Of a stretch of 36,536 bases of DNA, positions 7,207-13,538 are shown piece by piece. The position numbers were made by a program, and so were the translations under genes. Within the stretch, counting starts at the first letter, position 1; each line of letters opens with the position of its first letter. This stretch comes from Aestuariibaculum sediminum. GTDB lineage: Bacteria > Bacteroidota > Bacteroidia > Flavobacteriales > Flavobacteriaceae. The notes beneath the pieces are model-generated. The model searched no databases and was not told the DNA's origin. It saw only the letters and a program-made list of their open reading frames with translations. The DNA is taken from contig NZ_JACVXB010000007.1 of assembly GCF_014596945.1 (NCBI RefSeq), positions 1 to 36,536 on the forward strand, read 5' to 3'.

Positions 7207-8430
7207 TTAATTTGACAACACCTCCTTAAGCTTCCCCATATCCTCACTTACCTTTTGATCCAATACTCTAGCATAAATTTGAGTAGTCGCAATTTTGGTA
7301 TGACCTAATAGCTTAGAAACTGTTTCTATTGGCACACCATTACTTAATGTAATTATCGTTGCAAACGTATGCCGAGCAATATGGAAAGTAAGATTCTTAT
7401 TGATTTTACATAAATCTGCGATTTCCTTTAAGTAACTATTCACCTTTTGATTCGATATCTTTGGAAATATACCTCCTGAACAGACCACTCTTGGGTGTTC
7501 TTTATACTTTTCTACCAATGCTTTTGCCTTTGGTAATAAAGGAACCCTTATAGATGTACTGGTCTTTTGACGCTCACTTATCACCCAATCATTACCATCA
7601 ATGCCTAACATAATTTGCTCTGGTGTTAAATCATGAATATCAATAAACGAGATTCCGGTATAACAACTAAACAAGAAAAGATCTCGAACAAGATTAAGCC
7701 GGTCTACTGATGAATTAAACTTCTCTAAGCTCATCAATTCCGTTTCGGAAAGATACTCCCTTCTCCTATTCTCAAAAGAGGTTTTAAACCTAACAAACGG
7801 ATCTTTATCTATCCATTCCATATGATAGGCCATGGTAACCATCTTTCTGAGTCTTTGAAGATGTTTCATAGCTGTATTATGGCTCATCTTTCTTTGATGA
7901 TCTTCTGGCTGATAGGATTTAATGAAGTATTCAAAATCTACAATAAAACCGTAACTTAATTCTCCAAGCTTCACATCTGTCGTAGCCAGTTTAATATCAA
8001 GGTACTTCTTCAAATACCCTTGAGTCACTTTATAATGTCTCAAGGTATGACTGGTTAATTGTTCTTTGGAAATTTCATTATGGTATTCAAATAATTCCAA
8101 AAGGGTTTTAAAATTTCTATCTTCACCCAGAAAGCGAGATTTTATCAGTTGAGCGGTAATTAATTTATCTTCACTTATTAAATCTTCATAAGATTGATAA
8201 ATTTTAGCTCTTACCTGATTTAAATATTTATTCAAGGCTTTAGCTTCTTGTTTACTTCCTTTAGCCTTTCCTTTGTTAGAATCCCAATTTGAGAGTGGAA
8301 TTCGTCGTTTCAAGCTAATATTAGCTCGTTTACCATCAACAGTAATTCTCGCATAAAGCGACACTTCTTTGTTTTTAATTCGTGAAGTATTAACCCAAAA
8401 CAAAAGGTTAAACGTAGAGCGTGTACTCAT
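7207..8430 (-). CDS. Tyrosine-type site-specific integrase (CTnDOT-like)
   Basis: A 407-residue phage-type integrase with the Bacteroidota arrangement: an N-terminal arm-binding domain (about 1-95, LYARITVDGKRANISL), a SAM-like core-binding domain (about 105-215) and a C-terminal catalytic domain. The catalytic residues visible are Lys289 in ERQKT, His350 and Arg353 in HIARHTFAT, His377 in LLGHT and Tyr386 in IYARV. The usual first Arg of TGLRxSE is replaced: the segment reads CYTGISFIDIHDL, with Ser at 261. The same substitution is known in CTnDOT IntDOT. The start codon faces a tRNA-Arg gene 235 bases away, the normal arrangement for an element integrated at a tRNA 3' end. No excisionase or transfer genes lie nearby. 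Confidence 0.93.
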   Translation of the reverse strand: MSTRSTFNLLFWVNTSRIKNKEVSLYARITVDGKRANISLKRRIPLSNWDSNKGKAKGSKQEAKALNKYLNQVRAKIYQSYEDLISEDKLITAQLIKSRFLGEDRNFKTLLELFEYHNEISKEQLTSHTLRHYKVTQGYLKKYLDIKLATTDVKLGELSYGFIVDFEYFIKSYQPEDHQRKMSHNTAMKHLQRLRKMVTMAYHMEWIDKDPFVRFKTSFENRRREYLSETELMSLEKFNSSVDRLNLVRDLFLFSCYTGISFIDIHDLTPEQIMLGIDGNDWVISERQKTSTSIRVPLLPKAKALVEKYKEHPRVVCSGGIFPKISNQKVNSYLKEIADLCKINKNLTFHIARHTFATIITLSNGVPIETVSKLLGHTKIATTQIYARVLDQKVSEDMGKLKEVLSN

Positions 8431-8511
8431 AATAATCGTCTTTTAGTTAAACATTTTTTTAAGACGAAAATCAAATCAACATTCTAAAAGTAAGCATTTT
8501 AAGTCGTAATT

Positions 8512-8560
8512 CGGTCAACACTTTTTGTGTTTTTCTAAACTGTTGACCGCGGTGTTGACA
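8512..8560. repeat. Inverted repeats upstream of the integrase, possible att/arm sites
   Basis: CGGTCAACA (8512-8520) is a perfect inverted match of TGTTGACCG (8541-8549) with 20 bases between, and a third copy GTGTTGAC (8552-8559) pairs with GTCAACAC (8514-8521). The group lies between the integrase start and the tRNA-Arg 3' end. Such clustered sites upstream of a tyrosine integrase gene are candidates for arm-type binding sites or for operators of the integrase promoter. Confidence 0.5.
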
Positions 8561-8606
8561 TTAAATTTCTTATCATTTCAATCAAATTAGAAGGTCTTAG
8601 AAAGAT

Positions 8607-8640
8607 AAAACCCTGTAAATCATAAGGATTACAGGGTTTT
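8607..8640. terminator. Bidirectional hairpin terminator after tRNA-Arg
   Basis: A perfect 12-bp stem (AAAACCCTGTAA at 8607-8618 with TTACAGGGTTTT at 8629-8640) encloses a 10-base loop. It lies 24 bases beyond the 3' end of the minus-strand tRNA gene and ends in a T-run on both strands, so it most likely terminates the tRNA transcript. Confidence 0.7.
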
Positions 8641-8664
8641 GAAAGTTTTTGTTTTACAACAAAG

Positions 8665-8738
8665 TGATCGCGACAGGATTCGAACCTGTGACCGTCTGCT
8701 TAGAAGGCAGATGCTCTATCCAGCTGAGCTACGCGACC
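8665..8738 (-). tRNA. tRNA-Arg (anticodon UCU)
   Basis: The minus strand from 8738 reads GGTCGCGTAGCTCAGCTGG, a complete acceptor and D arm. The anticodon stem-loop CTGCCTTCTAAGCAG carries TCT, the T arm contains GGTTCGAATCC, and the acceptor closes with CGCGATC plus discriminator A at 8665. No CCA is encoded. The length is 74 nt. A tyrosine integrase gene lies on its 3' side, so this is the likely attachment site of the left-hand island. Confidence 0.97.
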
Positions 8739-8774
8739 GATCCATTAAAGAAAACGTTTTCCGTTTTCGGTGTG

Positions 8775-8805
8775 CAAATATAGAACTAACTACATTTCTA
8801 ACAAA
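8775..8805 (-). promoter_or_regulatory. Promoter of tRNA-Arg
   Basis: On the minus strand TTTG (8805-8802) is followed after 19 bases by TATATTTG (8782-8775), an exact match to the Bacteroidota promoter form TTTG-N19-TAnnTTTG. Transcription would begin near 8768, about 30 bases before the mature tRNA. Confidence 0.65.
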
Positions 8806-8944
8806 GATAATTTTATTTTTTTTTCATTAAAAAAATCTTACTCTTTCTAAAACAAAACCAACCTCCTAATAACAAGCCAATTAAAAATTAATATAGGCTA
8901 TTTAATTTTTAGTCAATATCTTTATACTATAAACGATACTATTA

Positions 8945-9577
8945 ATGATTACCGAACTTAAAGAAAATTATGGTTATCTCTTTGAAGATGCGCTTTTAAA
9001 TGAAATTAACAATGTAGGCACGTTCAAAGAAGTTCCAGAAGGCTATATGCTCATGGATATAGGTGATTATATAAAATCGATGCCATTGTTGGTAAGTGGT
9101 GCTGTAAAAATTTTGAGAGAGGATGACAAAGGCGACGAATTACTCCTCTACTTTATAGAACGTGGCGACACTTGCGCCATGACCTTATCCTGTTGCATGG
9201 GACAGAAAAAAAGTGAAATTCGAGCCGTTGCTGAAACCCCAACCAAACTTATTATGATCCCCGTTGAAAAAATGAGCGAATGGATGAGTAAATACAAAAG
9301 TTGGCAAAACTTTATTCTACAGAGTTATCACGACAGAATGACTGAACTTCTGGAGGCTATCGACTCTATCGCTTTCTTAAAAATGGACGAACGACTATTT
9401 AAATATCTAAAAGATAAAGCGATGGTAAACCGAAATGATGAAATACAGGTCACCCACCAAAACATTGCTTTCGATCTGCATACATCCCGTGTTGTTATTT
9501 CCCGTTTATTAAAATCCCTCGAAAATAAAGGTAAAATTATCTTAAACAGAAACAATATTAAAATTTTAGATTTATAA
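8945..9577 (+). CDS. Crp/Fnr-family transcriptional regulator
   Basis: A 210-residue regulator with an N-terminal cyclic-nucleotide-binding-type beta-roll (about 20-120) and a C-terminal winged helix. The HTH runs VTHQNIAFDLHTSRVVISRLLKSLENKG near 169-196, with TSRVVISRLLKSLE as recognition helix. The phosphate-binding cassette of cAMP receptors is absent; instead Cys77, Cys83 and Cys84 sit in GDTCAMTLSCCMG, where thiol chemistry or a metal could be sensed (inference). Directly downstream, four promoters carry GTAAC-N4-GTTAC palindromes, the half-site size and spacing expected for a Crp/Fnr dimer, and three lie in front of sulfur genes. It is therefore the best candidate for their activator. 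No such palindrome precedes this gene itself. Confidence 0.92.
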   Translation: MITELKENYGYLFEDALLNEINNVGTFKEVPEGYMLMDIGDYIKSMPLLVSGAVKILREDDKGDELLLYFIERGDTCAMTLSCCMGQKKSEIRAVAETPTKLIMIPVEKMSEWMSKYKSWQNFILQSYHDRMTELLEAIDSIAFLKMDERLFKYLKDKAMVNRNDEIQVTHQNIAFDLHTSRVVISRLLKSLENKGKIILNRNNIKILDL

Positions 9578-9580
9578 AGT

Positions 9581-9624
9581 GTAACCAATGTTACTGTGTG
9601 CTCCCGTTGCGTAACCTAGTTTTG
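9581..9624 (+). promoter_or_regulatory. Crp/Fnr-type operator and promoter of the TauE/SafE gene
   Basis: The operator is the perfect palindrome GTAAC-CAAT-GTTAC at 9581-9594. A TAGTTTTG element, matching TAnnTTTG, lies at 9617-9624. The operator centre is 29.5 bp before the first base of that element, placing it at about -41 of the expected start near 9628, the class II activation position. The leader to the ATG at 9642 is then only about 14 bases. Confidence 0.8.
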
Positions 9625-9641
9625 TGGCATAAATTAAAATT

Positions 9642-10439
9642 ATGACTATTATAGAAATTATAGGATTTACAGGGGCGCTATTAATTGGTATTGTTCTCGG
9701 GTTAGTTGGTGGAGGCGGGTCCATCTTAACAGTTCCGCTGCTAGTTTACCTTTTAGGGTTTAACCCGGTTGTAGCTACAGCATATTCATTATTTGTTGTA
9801 GGATCGTCTTCTGTGGTAGGTGTAGTACAAAAACACCGTAAAAAACTTGTCGACTTCAAAACGGGACTATCATTTTCATTCCCTTCATTCTTAGCCGTTT
9901 ATATTTCTAGGAGGTTTCTCGTTCCCGGCATTCCTGATTCCATTTTTACTCTCAATGGATATACGCTTACTAAAGATATGGCTATCATGGTGTTTTTTGC
10001 CATTATCATGTTTTTGGCCGCTACATCTATGATTAAAAACAAAAAAGAAACCGCCGAAATACATACAAAACAACCTTATTATAAAACTTTTATTCAAGGT
10101 TCTGTAATTGGTGTTATAACAGGTTTAATTGGTGCTGGCGGAGGCTTTTTATATGTTCCTGCTTTAGTACTTTGGGCAGGTTTATCAATGAAACGAGCCG
10201 TAGGAACCTCCCTAGTTATTGTTTCCCTGAATTCAATAATAGGATTTACAGGCGATTTACATACTCTAGATATCGACTGGACATTCCTATTATCATTTTC
10301 ATCTATTACCATCATAGGAATCTTACTTGGCGGTTATTTATCTAAGTATATCTCCAATAAAGGGTTAAAAAAGAGTTTCGGATGGTTTGTTCTCGTTATG
10401 GCCGTTTATATAATAATTAAAGAATTTTCACAACACTAA
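9642..10439 (+). CDS. Sulfite exporter TauE/SafE family membrane protein
   Basis: A 265-residue polytopic membrane protein with the two-repeat layout of the TauE/SafE family. Glycine-rich repeats GIVLGLVGGGGSILTVPLLVYLLG near residue 16 and GVITGLIGAGGGFLYVPALVL near 152 begin the two halves, and about eight hydrophobic segments are visible. Family members are thought to export sulfite, sulfoacetate or related organosulfur anions, or to move thiosulfate/sulfide inward; the substrate here is not determined. In Bacteroidota it is frequently next to an MBL-rhodanese gene, as here. It has its own Crp/Fnr-type promoter and is followed immediately by the next operator, so it is probably a separate but coregulated unit. 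Confidence 0.88.
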   Translation: MTIIEIIGFTGALLIGIVLGLVGGGGSILTVPLLVYLLGFNPVVATAYSLFVVGSSSVVGVVQKHRKKLVDFKTGLSFSFPSFLAVYISRRFLVPGIPDSIFTLNGYTLTKDMAIMVFFAIIMFLAATSMIKNKKETAEIHTKQPYYKTFIQGSVIGVITGLIGAGGGFLYVPALVLWAGLSMKRAVGTSLVIVSLNSIIGFTGDLHTLDIDWTFLLSFSSITIIGILLGGYLSKYISNKGLKKSFGWFVLVMAVYIIIKEFSQH

Positions 10440-10443
10440 AAAT

Positions 10444-10487
10444 GTAACTTATGTTACGCACTAAACTTTAAAAATACCTTAATTTTA
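10444..10487 (+). promoter_or_regulatory. Crp/Fnr-type operator and promoter of the CstB-like gene
   Basis: Palindrome GTAAC-TTAT-GTTAC at 10444-10457 and TAATTTTA (TAnnTTTG-like) at 10480-10487. The centre-to-element distance is 29.5 bp, identical to the other three sites. The expected transcript start is near 10491, 17 bases before the ATG. Confidence 0.78.
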
Positions 10488-10507
10488 CAGTAAATAATGA
10501 TAAGATT

Positions 10508-11917
10508 ATGAAGATAGAACAAATATATACAGGATGTTTAGCACAAGGCGCTTATTACATCGAAAGTGAGGGCGAAGTTGCCATTATAGATCCATTAAGA
10601 GAGGTTTCTCCTTATGTTAAAAAAGCTCAGGACAATAACGCTAAGATTAAATACATTTTTGAAACGCATTTCCATGCCGATTTTGTTAGCGGGCACGTTA
10701 CGCTTTCAAAACAAACAGGAGCTCCTATCGTTTATGGACCGCTCGCAAACCCAGATTTCGATGCAATTATAGCTACCGATGGGCAGGAATTTAAACTAGG
10801 TAAAATTACCATTGTGGCACTACACACACCTGGGCACACCATGGAAAGTACCACGTACCTGTTAAAAGATGAAAACGGTAAAAACCACGCTATTTTTAGT
10901 GGAGACACCTTATTTTTAGGTGATGTAGGGCGTCCGGATTTAGCTCAAAAAGCTGCCGATATGACTCAAGAACAATTAGCTGGTTTACTTTATGAAAGCT
11001 TACGTTCTAAAATTATGACCCTGGCCGACGATGTCATTGTATATCCTGCACACGGAGCTGGTTCTGCTTGTGGCAAAAACCTTAGTAAGCAAACGGTAGG
11101 CACTATTGGCGAGCAAAAAGAAACCAATTATGCCTTACGTGCCGATATGACTAAAGAAGAGTTTATCGAGGAAGTTACCGATGGACTATTGCCACCGCCA
11201 CAATACTTTCCGTTAAATGTTAAAATGAATAAAGAAGGTTACGACGATATAGAAGATGTTTTAGAACGTGGTACCCGACCTTTAGAACCAAAAGAATTTG
11301 AGGCCATTGCAAACGAAACAGGCGCTGTTATTTTAGATGTTCGTCATCAAAATGAGTTTGTAAAAGGACACATCCCTAGATCCATATTTATTGGAATCGA
11401 TGGTAGTTTTGCGCCTTGGGTAGGAGCCTTAATCGCCGATGTAAAACAACCTATATTAATTGTGGCCAACGAAGGGCGCGAAGAAGAAACAATTATACGT
11501 TTATCTCGTGTAGGTTTCGACAATACTTTGGGTTATTTGAAAGGTGGATTCGATGCCTGGAAACAACATGGATTTGAATATGACACCATTTCATCTATTT
11601 CGGCCGATGAATTAAAAAATACTTTAGAAAAAGAAGAAGTACTGGTTTTTGATGTTAGAAAAGATGGAGAATTTAAATCGGAACATGTTTTAAATGCGCA
11701 TCATACATCATTAGATTATTTAAACGATTATTTATCTGAATTCCCTGAAGACAAACCGTTTTATGTACACTGTGCAGGCGGATACCGCTCCGTAATAGCA
11801 GCTTCTATTTTAAAAAGTAGAGGCATTCACAACTTAGTTGATATTACAGGTGGTTTTGCTGCAATAAAAGAAGCAGGCATACCTGTTACGGAATATGTTT
11901 GTCCGTCTACATTATAA
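10508..11917 (+). CDS. Persulfide dioxygenase-rhodanese fusion (CstB-like MBL-fold protein)
   Basis: A 469-residue three-part protein. Residues 1 to about 250 form a metallo-beta-lactamase fold with THFHADFVSGH (His54, His56, Asp58), HTPGHTMEST and FSGDTLFLGDVGRPD, the iron site of ETHE1-type persulfide dioxygenases. A first rhodanese-like domain (about 265-360) has ILDVRHQNEFVKGHIP but lacks the active-site Cys (VANEGREEET). A second rhodanese (about 365-469) has HCAGGYRS with Cys422. This order, dioxygenase, inactive rhodanese, active rhodanese, is that of Staphylococcus aureus CstB, which turns low-molecular-weight persulfides into thiosulfate and sulfite. It likely handles cytoplasmic persulfides from sulfide oxidation, and sulfite made could leave by the adjacent TauE/SafE protein. 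Confidence 0.92.
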   Translation: MKIEQIYTGCLAQGAYYIESEGEVAIIDPLREVSPYVKKAQDNNAKIKYIFETHFHADFVSGHVTLSKQTGAPIVYGPLANPDFDAIIATDGQEFKLGKITIVALHTPGHTMESTTYLLKDENGKNHAIFSGDTLFLGDVGRPDLAQKAADMTQEQLAGLLYESLRSKIMTLADDVIVYPAHGAGSACGKNLSKQTVGTIGEQKETNYALRADMTKEEFIEEVTDGLLPPPQYFPLNVKMNKEGYDDIEDVLERGTRPLEPKEFEAIANETGAVILDVRHQNEFVKGHIPRSIFIGIDGSFAPWVGALIADVKQPILIVANEGREEETIIRLSRVGFDNTLGYLKGGFDAWKQHGFEYDTISSISADELKNTLEKEEVLVFDVRKDGEFKSEHVLNAHHTSLDYLNDYLSEFPEDKPFYVHCAGGYRSVIAASILKSRGIHNLVDITGGFAAIKEAGIPVTEYVCPSTL

Positions 11918-11940
11918 AAACAAAAATGTTATTTATGTAA

Positions 11941-11970
11941 AAAAAAGAGTGGTTTAAGCCACTCTTTTTT
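11941..11970 (+). terminator. Intrinsic terminator after the CstB-like gene
   Basis: A perfect 12-bp stem (AAAAAAGAGTGG, 11941-11952, with CCACTCTTTTTT, 11959-11970) and a 6-base loop, ending in seven T. It separates the CstB-like gene from the rhodanese-thioredoxin-methyltransferase group, whose operator starts at 11972, directly after it. Confidence 0.85.
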
Positions 11971-11971
11971 T

Positions 11972-12015
11972 GTAACCAAAGTTACTTCACAAATCCTTTT
12001 AGCAACGTAACTTTA
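11972..12015 (+). promoter_or_regulatory. Crp/Fnr-type operator and promoter of the rhodanese operon
   Basis: Palindrome GTAAC-CAAA-GTTAC at 11972-11985 and TAACTTTA at 12008-12015, again with 29.5 bp from palindrome centre to element. The predicted start is near 12019, about 22 bases before the ATG at 12041. Confidence 0.78.
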
Positions 12016-12040
12016 TAGTATTAATAAAATATAATTGACC

Positions 12041-12373
12041 ATGTCTCTATTATCATTCCTTTTTGGAACAAAAAACGACAAAGTAACTGTTATATCTGCA
12101 GCCGATTTTAAACAACAAATTGAAAATAAAAACGTTCAGTTAATTGATGTCAGAACTGCGGGTGAATTTAAATCTGGTGCTATTAAAAATGCTACAAACA
12201 TCGATTATTTGTCTGGTAATTTCATATCAAAATGTGATTCCTTAAACAAAGACAAACCAGTATATCTATACTGCAGGAGCGGTGCTCGAAGTGCACGTGC
12301 TGCTAAAAAATTATCACGGGCAGGGTTCTCTAAAATTTATGATTTAAAGGGTGGCATAAGTAGTTATAAATAG
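12041..12373 (+). CDS. Single-domain rhodanese-like sulfurtransferase
   Basis: A 110-residue rhodanese domain protein with LIDVRTAGEFKSGAIKNATNID near residue 34 and the active-site loop CRSGARS with Cys78, followed by KKLSRAGFSKIYDLKGG. Such proteins carry sulfane sulfur on the Cys and pass it between glutathione-like thiols, thioredoxin and other acceptors. The N-terminus (SLLSFLFG) is hydrophobic but short. An in-frame TTG lies two codons upstream at 12035, but the ATG at 12041 fits the predicted promoter and normal usage. It is followed by a thioredoxin gene after 78 bases, a plausible partner that reduces the persulfidated Cys. Confidence 0.9.
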   Translation: MSLLSFLFGTKNDKVTVISAADFKQQIENKNVQLIDVRTAGEFKSGAIKNATNIDYLSGNFISKCDSLNKDKPVYLYCRSGARSARAAKKLSRAGFSKIYDLKGGISSYK

Positions 12374-12451
12374 ATAAAGAAAACTATACTAACAACGAAA
12401 AAAATTGGAAATTATAAATACTAAGGCGGTAAACTATCAAAATAAATCAAA

Positions 12452-12748
12452 ATGAGTAATTTTTCAGAAGTAATAAATCAGGACAAACCAGTTTTGGTCG
12501 ATTTTTTTGCCGAATGGTGCGGGCCATGTAAAATGATGAGCCCTGTTTTAAAACAAGTAAAAGACGAATTAAAAGAACAGGTTGTAATTATAAAAATTGA
12601 TGTAGATAAAAATCAGGTCTTAGCCTCGAAATTCCAGGTAAGAGGAGTTCCTACATTAATGCTATTTAAAAATGGTAATCAACTTTGGCGTCAATCAGGA
12701 GTTTTACAAAAAAATGAACTGGTCTCACTCATAAAATCTTATACATAA
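12452..12748 (+). CDS. Thioredoxin
   Basis: A 98-residue thioredoxin with the active site WCGPCK (Cys23 and Cys26), the cis-Pro motif GVPTLMLFKNG near residue 71 and no signal peptide, so it is cytoplasmic. It lies between a rhodanese gene and a methyltransferase gene with no terminator, so it is most likely in the same transcript. It could reduce rhodanese or protein persulfides and release sulfide. It is short and specialised by context rather than an obvious general housekeeping thioredoxin. Confidence 0.93.
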   Translation: MSNFSEVINQDKPVLVDFFAEWCGPCKMMSPVLKQVKDELKEQVVIIKIDVDKNQVLASKFQVRGVPTLMLFKNGNQLWRQSGVLQKNELVSLIKSYT

Positions 12749-12751
12749 TTT

Positions 12752-13333
12752 ATGGATTTATCGGAGTCGTATTGGGAAAATCGATACAAAACCCATGAAA
12801 CAGGTTGGGATATTGGACATATCTCCACCCCTATTAAAACCTATGTCGATCAACTTACCAATAAAGAACTAAAAATTTTGATTCCCGGTGCAGGTAATGC
12901 TTATGAAGCCGAATATTTGTTTAAATCGGGCTTTACCAATGTTTTTGTGATTGACATTTCAAAAACGGCATTAAATAATTTAAAGAAACGTGTCCCGAAT
13001 TTCCCAGATCAACAGATGCTTCACGGGAATTTTTTCGATTTAAATGATACTTTCGATTTAATGATTGAACAAACTTTTTTTTGCGCTATTAATCCCAGCC
13101 TTCGCCCTAAGTATGCCGAAAAGGCAAGTCATATTTTAAAGCCTAATGGGAAACTAATTGGCTTACTATTTAACGTTCCTTTGAATAAAACGCATCCGCC
13201 ATTTGGAGGTTGCAAAAGTGAATATATTAAGTATTTCCAGCCGTATTTTAAAATTAAAACATTGGATTTGTGCTACAACTCTATTGAACCAAGAGCAAAC
13301 AAAGAACTATTTGGAATTCTGAATGTTAAATAA
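12752..13333 (+). CDS. TPMT-family SAM-dependent thiol methyltransferase
   Basis: A 193-residue class I methyltransferase of the thiopurine S-methyltransferase type. It begins YWENRYKTHETGWDIGH, has the SAM loop LIPGAGNAYEAEYL near residue 42, VIDIS near 70, HGNFFDL near 90 and THPPFGG near 148, all as expected for this family. Such proteins methylate thiols, selenium and tellurium compounds, and relatives have been linked to H2S methylation. The start codon follows the thioredoxin stop by three bases, so translation is likely coupled. In this context, methylation of sulfide or small thiols as a detoxification step is a reasonable inference. Confidence 0.85.
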   Translation: MDLSESYWENRYKTHETGWDIGHISTPIKTYVDQLTNKELKILIPGAGNAYEAEYLFKSGFTNVFVIDISKTALNNLKKRVPNFPDQQMLHGNFFDLNDTFDLMIEQTFFCAINPSLRPKYAEKASHILKPNGKLIGLLFNVPLNKTHPPFGGCKSEYIKYFQPYFKIKTLDLCYNSIEPRANKELFGILNVK

Positions 13334-13352
13334 AAGTAAAAACCGTAATTAT

Positions 13353-13396
13353 GTAACATTTATTACAAATTATGTTGATTAAACTTATTATTTTTG
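13353..13396 (+). promoter_or_regulatory. Crp/Fnr-type operator and promoter ahead of cydA
   Basis: GTAAC-ATTT-ATTAC at 13353-13366, with one arm changed from GTTAC to ATTAC, and TATTTTTG, an exact TAnnTTTG, at 13389-13396. The centre-to-element distance is 29.5 bp, as at the three other sites. Unlike those, the expected start near 13400 is about 139 bases from the next ATG, and an intrinsic terminator lies in between. Confidence 0.75.
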
Positions 13397-13399
13397 CAG

Positions 13400-13476
13400 C
13401 CGATTACAGAAAATGTAAACTTCCATATTAAGATTAATAGCCCGAAAAAGCTTTCTTGAAAAAGAAGGCTTTTTTT
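13400..13476 (+). ncRNA. Putative short terminated RNA upstream of cydA
   Basis: From the predicted start at about 13400 to the end of the terminator T-run at 13476 the transcript would be about 77 nt. It contains no reading frame beyond a two-codon ATG-TAA. It could be a free-standing small RNA under Crp/Fnr control, comparable in logic only to FnrS of enterobacteria, or the attenuated leader of cydAB. Both readings are inference from promoter and terminator positions. Confidence 0.45.
13445..13476 (+). terminator. Intrinsic terminator with GAAA tetraloop in the cydA leader
   Basis: A 13-bp stem pairs 13445-13457 with 13462-13474 (one G-U pair, otherwise perfect) around the loop GAAA at 13458-13461, and runs into seven T at 13470-13476. 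It sits about 45 bases after the start of the predicted transcript and 62 bases before the cydA ATG. Confidence 0.8.
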
Positions 13477-13494
13477 CGTTTTTAGTGCCATTTA

Positions 13495-13517
13495 TTGTTT
13501 TTCGTATCTTATTTTTG
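13495..13517 (+). promoter_or_regulatory. Possible second promoter of cydAB
   Basis: TATTTTTG at 13510-13517 matches TAnnTTTG exactly and lies after the leader terminator, giving a start near 13522 and a short leader to the cydA ATG at 13539. An upstream TTG at 13495-13497 is slightly too close for the usual spacing, so this promoter is only tentative. Confidence 0.4.
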
Positions 13518-13538
13518 TTGGTATTATAACCACATACC

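Noticed and set aside
8639-8830. A 63-codon plus-strand reading frame containing RDRIRTCDRLLRRQ
   Set aside because: It runs antisense through the tRNA-Arg gene; the peptide is the well-known artefact of translating a tRNA complement.
12035-12040. TTG start for the rhodanese gene giving two extra residues
   Set aside because: An ATG lies six bases downstream at a normal distance from the predicted promoter.
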